43,291 bases of DNA, taken from assembly GCA_009691845.1 (NCBI GenBank), contig SIAJ01000045.1, forward strand, positions 1 to 43,291, written 5' to 3'. Numbering within the stretch: the first letter of the stretch is position 1; every line of letters starts with the position of its first letter. This document shows positions 16,395-25,245 of this stretch, one piece after another. The notes beneath the pieces were generated by a model. It saw only the letters and a list, made by a program, of their open reading frames with translations. It did no database searches and was not told the DNA's origin. This DNA is from Gemmataceae bacterium. Lineage in GTDB: Bacteria; Planctomycetota; Planctomycetia; Gemmatales; Gemmataceae. Made by a program: the position numbers and the translations under genes.

Positions 16395-16435
16395 CCATCG
16401 CTTTTCGGAACGGACTTCAATTTGAGGAGTGAGCC

Positions 16436-17584
16436 GTGTTCTCTTCCGCGCTACTCGCCCTGGCCATACTCACCGGGGCTCCCCCGGCCGATGCCGTGGC
16501 GAAGAAACGCGCCGTGGAACTCGTTTCGCAACTCGGCGACAAAGACTACCGCGACCGCGAGAAGGCCGCCAAAGAACTGCTGGAGATGGGCTACGTGGCC
16601 AAGGACGCCGTGCTGGCCGGGCAGAGCCATGCGGATGGCGAAATCAGCGAGCGATGCAAGAAACTCTATCCGGCCATTTGGCGACACGACCTCGAAAAAC
16701 GCGTCCAGCGGTTTCTGGACAAGCCTGAAGCGGCGATTCCTGACGATCTACCGGGAGCGGCGCGCTGGCTGAAGATCGCAGGCGAGGGCAAGGAGAGCCG
16801 AGCTTTTTATGCGGAGATGGTGAAGGCGCATCCGGAACCGTTACTCGAAGTCGAACTGCATCCGGAGCGGCTCAAGGATGTGTACACGGAATTCGTGAAG
16901 AGCGTCTATTCCCGCACAATCAGGACTCCTGGTGGGACCGTGGCCTCTCGCCAGCCGCTCGATTCGGAAGTATTGCTCTACCTCTTCCTGGGTGCTGCTG
17001 GCGAAGTCCGGCCAAGCGTTAGCCTTGGTGTGAGCTCGACGTATTACTACCAGTTTCTGAATGCGCCGTTCCTGGCCAGCAAGCTATCGGCATCCCCCTC
17101 AGTTGAATCCATGCGCAAGCTCTATGCGGGCTGGTTGGAAAAGGAACGCTACTCGATCATTCTCCGCCGTGGTATCGATCTCGCGGCCCAGCTCGGCGTT
17201 AAGGAATGTGCTCCAATCGCCCTTCGAATTGCCAGCGATGCCAGAACCACCGGCTACATCCGTGCAACGGCGATGCTGGGCTTTGCCAAGCTAGGAACCA
17301 AGGGGGACCTCAAAGAACTTGAGCCGTTCTTGAAGGACAAATTCCAGATTGCCAACGTGATTGTGAACAAGGAACAAGGTACGGTGCAGATGCGCGATGT
17401 GACCCTGGGGGCCGCGATCCATCTCGCCGGCCAGAGCCTCGCGGACTTTGGCTTCGAACGCAGGCTGCCTTCAGGTATCAATTCCATCTCCTCGTACACC
17501 TATTATGCGTTCGGAACCGAGGAGAAACGCGACGCCGCCCACGCCAAGTGGAAGGAGTGGGCGGCGACAAATCTGAAAAAGTGA
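16436..17584 (+). CDS. Exported HEAT-like repeat protein, tandem paralogue 2
   Basis: 382 aa, GTG start at 16436 with TGAGGAG a few bases upstream. Signal-like N-terminus (FSSALLALAILTGAPPADA). It aligns with the preceding gene over its whole length: QLGDKDYRDREKAAKELLEM matches QLGAKSYRAREDAARNLLKR, EISERCKKLYP matches EVSERCRQLLP, and the C-termini share VQ-RDV, DFGF and KWKEW-A-NLKK. The 41-bp gap and same direction point to one operon and a tandem duplication that has since diverged strongly. It converges on the epimerase gene with only 4 bp between the stop codons. Function unknown. Confidence 0.85.
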   Translation: MFSSALLALAILTGAPPADAVAKKRAVELVSQLGDKDYRDREKAAKELLEMGYVAKDAVLAGQSHADGEISERCKKLYPAIWRHDLEKRVQRFLDKPEAAIPDDLPGAARWLKIAGEGKESRAFYAEMVKAHPEPLLEVELHPERLKDVYTEFVKSVYSRTIRTPGGTVASRQPLDSEVLLYLFLGAAGEVRPSVSLGVSSTYYYQFLNAPFLASKLSASPSVESMRKLYAGWLEKERYSIILRRGIDLAAQLGVKECAPIALRIASDARTTGYIRATAMLGFAKLGTKGDLKELEPFLKDKFQIANVIVNKEQGTVQMRDVTLGAAIHLAGQSLADFGFERRLPSGINSISSYTYYAFGTEEKRDAAHAKWKEWAATNLKK

Positions 17585-17588
17585 ACCA

Positions 17589-18704
17589 CTACTTCACAGT
17601 CGAAAACGAGTAGACCGTCCTGTGCACGTAGGTCTTTCCCGGTTCGAGCACGATCGACGGGAAGGTCTTCTGGTTGATCGAGTCCGGGTAGTGCTGGGTT
17701 TCCAGGCAGAAGCCGCCGTACTGCGGGTACTTCACGCCGCCTTTGCCTTTCTGTTTGCCATCCAGGAAATTGCCGGTGTAAAACTGGACGCCTGGCTCGC
17801 TCGTTAAAACCTTCATCACACGTCCGGACTTTGGCTCCGTCACGGTCGCAACCGGCTTGGTCGTGGAGGCCACCTTCTCTTCGCGAAGTACGTAGTTCAG
17901 ATCGTATCCCACCGGGTCGGCCTTGATCTCTTTGATTCGCTTGCCGATTGCCGTGGGCTCCGTGAAATCGAATGGCGTACCTTTCACCGGCTCGATCTTG
18001 CCCGTGGGAATCAATGTCTCGTCGCCGGGTGTGTACTTGTCCGCATGGATCGTGACTACGTGGTCGTGAATCGTTCCGGAAGCATGTCCCGCGAGATTGA
18101 AGTAAGCATGCTGCGTGAGGTTGATCGGCGTCGCCTTGTCCGTGACGGCGGAATACTCAATCATCCAGGAGTTCGAATCGGTCAGGACATAGAGCACACT
18201 GACCTTGAGGTTTCCGGGATAGCCCTCCTCGCCATCGTTGCTTTTGTAGTAGAGTCGAAGGGCCTGTTGCGTTTCGCCCTCGTCCGACTTGGCCGTCCAC
18301 ACCACTTTGTCGAAGCCGACTTTGCCGCCATGCAGATGGTTCGCCCCGTTGTTCGTTGCGAGTGTGTATTCCTTGCCATCGAGCGTAAACTTGCCCTTGG
18401 CAATGCGATTCGCGACACGACCCGTAATCGCTCCGAAGTACGGATGTCCCTCGCGATACTCTTCCAGGGAGGAACAACCGAGACAGACGTCCGCGAGTTT
18501 TCCATCCTTGTCCGGCACGTGCAACTCGGTCACAATGCCACCATAGGTGATGACCTTCATGGTCATCCCGCTCTTATTGGTGAGGGTGTACTCTTCGATC
18601 GCAGTGCCATCGGGCATCTTGCCATAAGGCTTCTTGGTGATGCCGGCCCCAAAGGTCGTCGCGGCCAGAAACAGGACGGCAAACGCAGCAAACAGGTTCC
18701 GCAT
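17589..18704 (-). CDS. Exported aldose 1-epimerase (galactose mutarotase family)
   Basis: 371 aa. Interconverts alpha and beta anomers of hexoses. Family marks: NRIAKGKFTLDGKEY, NNGANHLHGG with a catalytic-site His, the second His in NLTQHAYFNLAG, and the catalytic base Glu in GGFCLETQHYPDS. The N-terminus MRNLFAAFAVLFLAATTFGA is a good Sec signal, so the enzyme should work outside the cytoplasm, unlike the usual cytosolic GalM. ATG 18704 has GAGGAA about 6 nt upstream. Its neighbours do not form a galactose pathway, so its substrate is open. Confidence 0.93.
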   Translation of the reverse strand: MRNLFAAFAVLFLAATTFGAGITKKPYGKMPDGTAIEEYTLTNKSGMTMKVITYGGIVTELHVPDKDGKLADVCLGCSSLEEYREGHPYFGAITGRVANRIAKGKFTLDGKEYTLATNNGANHLHGGKVGFDKVVWTAKSDEGETQQALRLYYKSNDGEEGYPGNLKVSVLYVLTDSNSWMIEYSAVTDKATPINLTQHAYFNLAGHASGTIHDHVVTIHADKYTPGDETLIPTGKIEPVKGTPFDFTEPTAIGKRIKEIKADPVGYDLNYVLREEKVASTTKPVATVTEPKSGRVMKVLTSEPGVQFYTGNFLDGKQKGKGGVKYPQYGGFCLETQHYPDSINQKTFPSIVLEPGKTYVHRTVYSFSTVK

Positions 18705-18750
18705 GGAGAGTTCCTCGCAAGGTGAATAACTTGGAAGTTGCTGTTATAGG

Positions 18751-18792
18751 AGCCTGAGGCGCAAGCGAAGGTCTTCGCTTGCGCTTCAGGCT
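18751..18792. repeat. Long REP-like hairpin between divergent genes
   Basis: AGCCTGAGGCGCAAGCGAAG (18751-18770) pairs with 18773-18792 across a 2-nt loop, 20 bp with a single mismatch (a G-T pair). It lies between two divergently transcribed genes, so it is not a terminator. It resembles a high-copy element I recall from planctomycete genomes. Confidence 0.85.
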
Positions 18793-18811
18793 CGTCGAAA
18801 CTGGAGTTGCG

Positions 18812-19207
18812 ATGACCACATTCCGCATTCAAACCTCGGCCCGCAATCAGTTTGTTGAGATCACCGATCAGGTTCGGGATGCGATTACGGCATCCGGCAT
18901 TTCGTCTGGTTTGTGCGTGGTCTATTGCCCACACACCACGGCCGCGATCACCGTGAACGAGAACGCGGATCCGGACGTGGTTCACGACATGCTGCTGTAC
19001 CTGAACAAGACCATCCCGCAAAACCAAACGGGCTTTCGCCATGCCGAGGAAAACAGCGACTCGCACATCAAGGCCAGCCTGGTCGGACCGAGCGTGACGT
19101 TGATCGTCGAGGATGGCGAGATCGTGCTGGGCCGCTGGCAAGGCGTGTACTTCTGCGAGTTCGACGGGCCGAGAACGCGGAAGGTGATGGTGCAGGTGGT
19201 CGGTTAG
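18812..19207 (+). CDS. YjbQ/UPF0047 family protein
   Basis: 131 aa, single-domain UPF0047 protein. The conserved residues are visible: CPHTTAAITVNENADPDV with the HTTA motif, DSHIKASLVGPS, and the end LGRWQGVYFCEFDGPRTRKV. Members of this family have weak thiamine-phosphate synthase activity in E. coli, but their main role is unclear. The frame is open from 18779, but ATG 18812 is preceded by GGAG and begins the domain. Convergent with nuoM2, 29 bp apart. Confidence 0.92.
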   Translation: MTTFRIQTSARNQFVEITDQVRDAITASGISSGLCVVYCPHTTAAITVNENADPDVVHDMLLYLNKTIPQNQTGFRHAEENSDSHIKASLVGPSVTLIVEDGEIVLGRWQGVYFCEFDGPRTRKVMVQVVG

Positions 19208-19236
19208 CCGGTGACGGCGTAGGCGTCGCATGGACC

Positions 19237-21090
19237 TCAAGGCTTCAATTTCGCCAGTGCCTCCACCTGGGCCGTCACGCTCGGCTCCATCCACGCGAGA
19301 ACGAGCGTCTGTGGCAGCACGCCCAATGCAATCGCGAGAAGACAAAACGAGCCGAGAACGATGGCCTCCCGTGCCGTCACGTCAGGATAAGTCGAGTTCA
19401 CGGGATTCGTGCTTACGCCCAGATAAACGCGTTGCCACGTCCACAGCAGATACCCGGCCGTGACGACCGTCGCCAGGATCGCCGGAATCGCGAGGCCCGG
19501 ATTATAGTTCCAGGTGCCGAGCACCACGAAGACTTCACCGACAAACCCGCACAGACCGGGCAAGCCCATCGAGGCGAAGAACAGAATTGCACTCAGCCCG
19601 CCGTAGAGGGGCATCGTGGTCATCAGTCCGCCGAAGCCATTGATCTCGCGGTGATGAGCCCGGTCGTAAATCACGCCGACGACAAAGAACATGCCAGCGG
19701 AAGTGATGCCGTGTGCGATCATCTGGAACATCGCCCCGTTCATCCCCCAGGCCCAATACTGCGATTTCGCACCGGTGGACCAGACCGCGAAGCCGAGAAT
19801 GACGTAACCCATGTGGCTTACCGACGAGTAGGCCAGCAGTCGCTTGAAGTCCGTTTGGCCCATCGCGACGAAGGCACCGTACACAATCGCAAACGCACCC
19901 AGGCAGCCAACGAAGAGCGACAACTCTTCTGCGGCCCAGGGACAGATCGGATAGGCGAGTCGGATGATACCATAGCCGCCGAGTTTCAGGAGCACGCCGG
20001 CCAGGACCATACTGATCGGCGTTGGGGCTTCCACGTGAGCGTCGGGCAGCCACGAGTGCAAGGGCGGAATCGGCACCTTGACCGCGAACCCGACGAAGAG
20101 CAGCAGGAACAACACGTACTGAAAGTTCGCCGAGAAAAATGGCTGGTTCATGCGATTAATCGCATCTTCCGTTTTCACTCCTCGGCCCAGAATGTTCACC
20201 TTCCCCTCTGTCTTTGAATCGCGATCCGCCAGGCGATCGCCCTGGCCATTGAGGCGGAGCATCGCCGCCTGACCGGCACGTTGCAGAATCGGGATGCTGA
20301 ACGTGTGATACTCGCGTGATTCGGCCGACTCCTTCGAGAGTCGCGGGTTTTCCTTCATGCGCTCGGCCGCCCGATCGTCCACCGTCGCGGTGTCCACGAA
20401 GTCGCGAACGTTGGTGAAGTACAGGCCGATGATGGCCACCAGAATGAACACGCTACCCACGAGCGTGTAGAGAACGAACTTGATGGCCGCGTATTTTCGC
20501 CGCCCACCGCCCCAGATGCCGATGAGAAAGTACATCGGAATCAGCACAATTTCGTAGAAGACGTACATCAAAAACAGATCGGTGGCGAAGAAGGTGCCGA
20601 GGACGCCAGTCTCCAGTACCAGGAGCAAGGCGAAATAGGCCCTCACGTTCTTCTCGATTCCCCATGAGGCGATCACCGCGAAGAATAGGATCAGCGTGGT
20701 GAGCACAATCATCGGCATCGAAATGCCATCGACGGCGATCGCAAAGTTGATGTCGAACCGCGAGATCCATGGTACCGACGCAACCAGATCATCCCCGATT
20801 TGCGGCCAGCGCACCGCATTCGTATCACGACGCATCGATTCGTCGATTCTGGCGTCGAGTTGCGTGCTGGGATGATGCATCGAACGCAGGCCGCGGTCCG
20901 ATTGCCGATTCAGAAGAGAGTGATAATCGATCAAGAGACAGAGACTGAGAATCAGTGTCGCGGCGGCACCGATCAGCGCGCACCAGCGCACGGCCTCGGT
21001 CCACTTGGGAGGGAAAAAGAGTACCAGCAGGCCGAACGCGGCCGGGGCGAAGATTACCAGCGACATCAGGATCAGGTCGTGTTCAATCAT
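19237..21090 (-). CDS. nuoM: NADH-quinone oxidoreductase subunit M, second copy (NuoM2)
   Basis: 617 aa antiporter-like subunit. TM5 glutamate E180 is in MYVFYEIVLIPMYFLIGIWG, and the lysine helix reads AVKVPIPPLHSWLPDAHVEA, so proton-path residues are intact. It differs from the main-operon NuoM by two hydrophilic insertions, about 57-105 and 230-318 (the latter Lys/Glu/Asp-rich), which make it about 100 residues longer than usual. ATG 21090 has GGAG about 12 nt upstream; ATG 21108 in frame is an alternative. It is the last gene of the second cluster; no nuoN follows, and the next gene is convergent. Confidence 0.94.
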   Translation of the reverse strand: MIEHDLILMSLVIFAPAAFGLLVLFFPPKWTEAVRWCALIGAAATLILSLCLLIDYHSLLNRQSDRGLRSMHHPSTQLDARIDESMRRDTNAVRWPQIGDDLVASVPWISRFDINFAIAVDGISMPMIVLTTLILFFAVIASWGIEKNVRAYFALLLVLETGVLGTFFATDLFLMYVFYEIVLIPMYFLIGIWGGGRRKYAAIKFVLYTLVGSVFILVAIIGLYFTNVRDFVDTATVDDRAAERMKENPRLSKESAESREYHTFSIPILQRAGQAAMLRLNGQGDRLADRDSKTEGKVNILGRGVKTEDAINRMNQPFFSANFQYVLFLLLFVGFAVKVPIPPLHSWLPDAHVEAPTPISMVLAGVLLKLGGYGIIRLAYPICPWAAEELSLFVGCLGAFAIVYGAFVAMGQTDFKRLLAYSSVSHMGYVILGFAVWSTGAKSQYWAWGMNGAMFQMIAHGITSAGMFFVVGVIYDRAHHREINGFGGLMTTMPLYGGLSAILFFASMGLPGLCGFVGEVFVVLGTWNYNPGLAIPAILATVVTAGYLLWTWQRVYLGVSTNPVNSTYPDVTAREAIVLGSFCLLAIALGVLPQTLVLAWMEPSVTAQVEALAKLKP

Positions 21091-21142
21091 GTCGTCAGCG
21101 TTCTCCATGTCCGATCGTCGTCATTCGCTCCTCGAACGACGA

Positions 21143-23284
21143 CTATCCAACAAAATACACGGCCACGAACACGGCCACGAAAGCCAGGGTCGCAACCATC
21201 AGCACCGTCACATAGCGGCGAATGTAGCCCGATTGCGTGACGCGCAGTTTTCCGCCAATCGCCAGCGTGCCGAGGCCTAGCACATTCAGCACGCCATCCA
21301 GGCTCGTCACGTTCATCGTGCGATCGGCGACTTCCGCCTGCGCGGCCGGAGTCGATTTTTTGTCGAAGCGAGCGCTGCAAAAACCGAGAGCGATGGTCGG
21401 GCGAACGAACATCGCATCGTACACTTCGTCGAAGTACCATTTCTCTTTCAGGAAGCCATACAGCGCACCAGCCTTCGCCTGGATCGACGCCGGATCGACC
21501 TTCTTTAACACGTAGATGAAGACGGCCGTGGTTACGCCGAGTGCAGCGGCGGCGAGGGCGAGCCAGCCGGCGAGATGTGTCTCATCCTCGCGATCGAGCC
21601 CGTTGGCCATGCCGGGTTTCGCGTGTTCCAGCAGATGAGCCAACGAACTCGAATGCGGATCCCAAAGAGGCCAACCCCAGGCCACGATGATGCTCGGCAC
21701 AGCCAGGATCATCAACGGGACAATCATGGTTAACGGCGACTCGTGGGCATGCTCGGAAGCATGATCGCGTGGCTGGCCCGTGAAGGCCAGGAACCAGAGA
21801 CGAAACATGTAGAACGCCGTCAACCCGGCCGTAAATAATGGCACGATAAAGAGGGCCATGTGTTGGTTGTCGTGCAGGGCGAAACCCATCGCGTTCGAGA
21901 GAATCAGGTCCTTGCTGTACCAGCCGCTGAAGAACGGTGTACCTGCGATGGCGAGCACGCCGACAAGCATTGTGAAGGCTGTGATCGGCATCTTTCGTCT
22001 CAGGCCCCCCATTTTTCGCAGGTCTTGTTCGTGGTGGCAACCGAGGATCACACTGCCGGAACCGAGGAACAAGAGCGCCTTGAAGAACGCATGTGTGAGC
22101 AAATGCATAAGCCCCGCGACCCAACCGCCGATGCCGAGCGCGAGCATCATGAATCCAAGCTGGCTCACGGTCGAGTAGGCCAACACACGTTTGATGTCCG
22201 TCTGCACGAGGGCGATTGTCGCACCCAGGAAGAGCGTGATCATACCCGTGTATGCGATCAACAAACGCACATCCGGCGAGAAGAGGGGATAGCAGCGACC
22301 GACCAGGTACACCCCAGCCGCGACCATCGTGGCCGCGTGGATGAGAGCGGAGACGGGCGTCGGTCCTTCCATCGCGTCCGGCAGCCAGGTATGCAGTGGA
22401 AACTGAGCCGACTTGCCGACGCAGCCAAGAAAGACGCCGATACCCGCGATGGCGAACAGGTACGCCGGCATCGGTGGGCCATCACTGGCCAGTTTGGTAA
22501 AGATCTCCTGGAAGTTGAAGGTACCGAAGTACGTCCAGATGATCGCCAGACCGATCATGAATCCCGCATCGCCGATTCGATTGACGATGAACGCCTTGTT
22601 CGCCGCGAGGCCAGCGCTTCGGCGTTCGTGATAGAAACCAATGAGGAAGAACGAGCAGACGCCGACCAACTCCCACGAGATGAACACTTGAAACAGATTG
22701 TCCGCGATCAGCAGGTTCAGCATCGAGAAGCAGAACAGCGAGAGGAACAAGAAGAATCGCCCATAGCGGCCGGGCCTCTTCACGTGAGCTTCGTGGTCTT
22801 CGTGTGTTTCTTCCATCTCGTCGTGCATGTAGCCGAGCGAAAAGACAAAGATCATGGTCGAGACACAGGCGACCATTGCGAAAAGCAACGCGGTCAGGTG
22901 ATCGATGCGGTAACCGAGGTCGAGAGCGATTGCCGGGCCGCTTTCGGTCGCACCAACCTCGGCCCACGATGTGCGCTCGGCCCAACGGTGTTCGACCTCG
23001 ATTGGCGAGAGAGCATGGGAGTCGTCCAAAAAGCGAACCAGTCCTATGACCGCGAGCACGGCAGAAGCGGCAATTCCAGCGGTTGCCAGATAGGCCCCGG
23101 ACTTGAGTGGCTTGTGTCCACCGAGGAAGAAGTAGCAGAAGCGTGCGAACCCGTGCGTCTCGCGATACGGCCGACAGACAGCCCGTACTCCGCCGCCGAT
23201 CAGCAGTAGAGCAAAGACGGCCAGCGGCAGCAACGTCGCAACGACGTACAGACGGCCAGGCGTTGCTAGAAGCCAAGAGAGCAT
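21143..23284 (-). CDS. nuoL: NADH-quinone oxidoreductase subunit L, second copy (NuoL2)
   Basis: 713 aa antiporter-like subunit. TM5 glutamate E205 is in FISWELVGVCSFFLIGFYHE; KSAQFPLHTWLPDAMEG and HAATMVAAGVYLVGR follow as in NuoL1. A charged loop at about 155-175 (HDEMEETHEDHEAHVKRPGR) contains a His/Glu-rich run absent from NuoL1. The long C-terminal amphipathic part is present. ATG 23284 is preferred over a start 24 nt upstream because it opens directly into the first helix. A 59-bp inverted repeat separates it from nuoK2. Confidence 0.94.
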   Translation of the reverse strand: MLSWLLATPGRLYVVATLLPLAVFALLLIGGGVRAVCRPYRETHGFARFCYFFLGGHKPLKSGAYLATAGIAASAVLAVIGLVRFLDDSHALSPIEVEHRWAERTSWAEVGATESGPAIALDLGYRIDHLTALLFAMVACVSTMIFVFSLGYMHDEMEETHEDHEAHVKRPGRYGRFFLFLSLFCFSMLNLLIADNLFQVFISWELVGVCSFFLIGFYHERRSAGLAANKAFIVNRIGDAGFMIGLAIIWTYFGTFNFQEIFTKLASDGPPMPAYLFAIAGIGVFLGCVGKSAQFPLHTWLPDAMEGPTPVSALIHAATMVAAGVYLVGRCYPLFSPDVRLLIAYTGMITLFLGATIALVQTDIKRVLAYSTVSQLGFMMLALGIGGWVAGLMHLLTHAFFKALLFLGSGSVILGCHHEQDLRKMGGLRRKMPITAFTMLVGVLAIAGTPFFSGWYSKDLILSNAMGFALHDNQHMALFIVPLFTAGLTAFYMFRLWFLAFTGQPRDHASEHAHESPLTMIVPLMILAVPSIIVAWGWPLWDPHSSSLAHLLEHAKPGMANGLDREDETHLAGWLALAAAALGVTTAVFIYVLKKVDPASIQAKAGALYGFLKEKWYFDEVYDAMFVRPTIALGFCSARFDKKSTPAAQAEVADRTMNVTSLDGVLNVLGLGTLAIGGKLRVTQSGYIRRYVTVLMVATLAFVAVFVAVYFVG

Positions 23285-23296
23285 GTTTACCCTGAT

Positions 23297-23355
23297 AGTA
23301 GTCGGCACACTCCATGTGCCGTTTCTTCCGACGGCACACGGAGTGTGCCGACTAC
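23297..23355. repeat. Palindromic repeat, family 1, copy C (double unit, nuoK2/nuoL2 junction)
   Basis: Two inverted units, about 23297-23321 and 23331-23355, pair over about 25 bp with one mismatch; the left unit has CCATG where others have CCGTG. The loop is about 9 nt. It begins just after the nuoK2 stop codon and ends just before nuoL2. Confidence 0.87.
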
Positions 23356-23356
23356 A

Positions 23357-23671
23357 CTACCCCTTCAATTCATCAGCCTTGTCCACATCGACCGTCGAGT
23401 GGTTGTTGTAAAAATTCAGGATGATCGCCAACGCCACCGCCGCCTCGCCGGCCGCAAGAACAATCACGAGCAAGGCAAAGACCTGTCCTTCCAGTGCGAA
23501 CTGCGGCACATAGCGGGCACAGGCCACGAAATTCACGTTGGCCGCATTCAGCACGAGTTCAACGCCCATCAGGATGCCGATGGCGTTGCGCTTGGTGGCA
23601 ATGCACAACAATCCGCAACAGAACAGGAATGCACCCAGGCACAGGTACGGCGTCAGGCCAAGCTCAGTCAC
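23357..23671 (-). CDS. nuoK: NADH-quinone oxidoreductase subunit K, second copy (NuoK2)
   Basis: 104 aa, the usual NuoK length. Buried glutamates are in LMGVELVLNAANVNFVA (E38) and LAAGEAAVALAIIL (E76). The start is GTG 23671: it overlaps the end of nuoJ2 by 8 nt and has GGGAGG 5-6 nt upstream; a longer frame opening with TTG at 23719 lacks this support. Translational coupling to nuoJ2 is likely. A palindromic repeat follows the stop directly. Confidence 0.93.
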   Translation of the reverse strand: MTELGLTPYLCLGAFLFCCGLLCIATKRNAIGILMGVELVLNAANVNFVACARYVPQFALEGQVFALLVIVLAAGEAAVALAIILNFYNNHSTVDVDKADELKG

Positions 23672-24182
23672 GGTTGCCTCCCGGCCGACGCTTGGCCCGG
23701 GCGAGGTATGCTGCCCCAATCAGCACAACGAGCAGATGCACGGAGATGATTTCGAATGGCAGCAAGTACTGAGTCAGAAAGCCAACGCCGAGAGGCCCGC
23801 TCCCTGGCATCGGCTCAGCGGGAGGAGAGTTCTTGCCCTCGCCCAGATGAAAGGAAGTCGTCACCAGGAGTACAAAGAGTGCCGAGGCAAGAATGCCCGC
23901 GACGAGCCATTCTTGCGGCCGAATCCGGATCTTCAAGAACTGCTGCTGAGCTGTCAACATGACACCGAACACGACCAGCACCATCGTACCACCAACGTAG
24001 ACGATGAGTTGAGTGGCCCCGACGAACTCGGCCCCCAACAGGAAGTACAGCAGAGACACGCCGATCAGCGTGAACAGCAGCCAGAGCGCACTGCGGACAA
24101 TATTCCGGGAGAACACCACGGCGAGCGCAGAAAATGCGATGGCCGAGGCGATGGCCGTGAAGAGTACGACGTCGAGACTCAC
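23664..24182 (-). CDS. nuoJ: NADH-quinone oxidoreductase subunit J, second copy (NuoJ2)
   Basis: 172 aa, normal NuoJ size with about five helices. The TM3 motif reads LIVYVGGTMVLVVFGVML. It lacks both the N-terminal extension and the large insertion of NuoJ1. The GTG start at 24182 overlaps the stop of the serine hydrolase gene (GTGA), and the 3' end overlaps nuoK2, so it is coupled on both sides. Confidence 0.93.
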   Translation of the reverse strand: MSLDVVLFTAIASAIAFSALAVVFSRNIVRSALWLLFTLIGVSLLYFLLGAEFVGATQLIVYVGGTMVLVVFGVMLTAQQQFLKIRIRPQEWLVAGILASALFVLLVTTSFHLGEGKNSPPAEPMPGSGPLGVGFLTQYLLPFEIISVHLLVVLIGAAYLARAKRRPGGNRD

Positions 24183-25240
24183 GGGCCCTCCGCGATGAAC
24201 TTGAGGACTCGGAAGCCGACATCGTCCACTTTGCCGACGGCCACATTACACAACACGACTACGCCACCTTTGCCAGGAATAAAGCCGGCAAAGGAGTGGT
24301 AGCCGCCCGTCTGTCCGTTGTGCCAGATGGTCGGCGGCGAATTTTTCTTCACGTTTCGAATCCAGCAAAGGCCAGATTCGGAGGTTGGCGACATCTCACG
24401 CCACGATCGATGCGAGATCTCCAAAGCATCCTTCAATGAGCCGTCCGGCTTCGCATTCGCCCGCAGGAACTTCAACATGTCGCCGACCGTCGAGCGCATC
24501 GCCCCACAGGACTCCATGCAGGCGAAATCCCAGTTGGGCTGGGGTTCGCCCTTCGCGTTGAAGCCTGGAATCATTCGCTTTTTCTGCTCGCTGGTAAACG
24601 TGATCCGCGTATCCGCGAGGTTCAACGGTTCCAGTACACGGGCGGTCAAGAGTCCCTCATGGCTCTTCGCTTTTGAAGCTTGAGCGAGCGCGGCACCAAT
24701 CAAGCCAATTCCCAAGTTCGAGTATTCATATTTCGAGCCGATCGCCCATTGAATCTTCGTTTCGGGTAGTCCCTTCTTCATCGCGGCCACATCGTATTTC
24801 GCGAAAGGTTCTTTAGAATGCTGAAATGTCACCGCCAAGAATCCGTCTGGCATGCGCGTCAATCCAGAGGTGTGCGTCGCAAGGTGCAAGAAGGTAATGT
24901 CGCGATCGTCGCGGCGTGGCATCGTCCATCCGGCAGGCAAATATTTCTGCACAGGATCATCGAGTTTGACCACGCCCTGCTTCACTCGATCCGCCAGCAA
25001 AACCCCGGTGAACGCCTTGGTAATCGAGCCGATTTCGTATTCGCTATCGCGGTCGGGAGCCTTGCCATCGTGCTGGCCGAACGCGAAGACGTGCTCCTGA
25101 TCATCCTGAAGAACCCCAACCACCACGGCCGCATAGGGCCGATCCTTCATCAGGGCCTCCGACTCCTTCTCGACAACGGTCCTCAGCTCCTCGGCATGGG
25201 CCGGAGCAGCGAGAACGATGAGTAGGAGGATTCGTCGCAT
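24179..25240 (-). CDS. Exported serine hydrolase of the beta-lactamase/DD-peptidase family, within the second nuo cluster
   Basis: 353 aa. The class C beta-lactamase-related fold is supported by all three motifs in order: S72-x-x-K75 (EIGSITKAF), Y173-S-N175 (YEYSNLGIG) and H307-N-G309 (WHNGQTGGYHSFAGF). MRRILLLIVLAAPAHA is a Sec signal with cleavage after AHA, so it acts outside the cytoplasm. The frame is open far upstream, but ATG 25240 lies 5 bp after the nuoH2 stop and starts the signal peptide. Its stop overlaps the nuoJ2 start. The substrate is unknown; esterase, DD-peptidase or beta-lactamase activities all occur in the family. The embedding between two nuo genes is the odd point. Confidence 0.93.
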   Translation of the reverse strand: MRRILLLIVLAAPAHAEELRTVVEKESEALMKDRPYAAVVVGVLQDDQEHVFAFGQHDGKAPDRDSEYEIGSITKAFTGVLLADRVKQGVVKLDDPVQKYLPAGWTMPRRDDRDITFLHLATHTSGLTRMPDGFLAVTFQHSKEPFAKYDVAAMKKGLPETKIQWAIGSKYEYSNLGIGLIGAALAQASKAKSHEGLLTARVLEPLNLADTRITFTSEQKKRMIPGFNAKGEPQPNWDFACMESCGAMRSTVGDMLKFLRANAKPDGSLKDALEISHRSWREMSPTSESGLCWIRNVKKNSPPTIWHNGQTGGYHSFAGFIPGKGGVVVLCNVAVGKVDDVGFRVLKFIAEGP

Positions 25241-25245
25241 CGCGG

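Noticed and set aside
18913..20217. Plus-strand open frame (434 codons) overlapping yjbQ and antisense to nuoM2
   Set aside because: It shares bases with yjbQ in another frame and has no recognisable fold; a codon-bias shadow.
21860..23209. Long plus-strand open frame (449 codons) antisense to nuoL2
   Set aside because: It is rich in Arg, Glu, Gln and His with no domain, as expected for the antisense of a membrane-protein gene in GC-rich DNA; no ribosome binding site.
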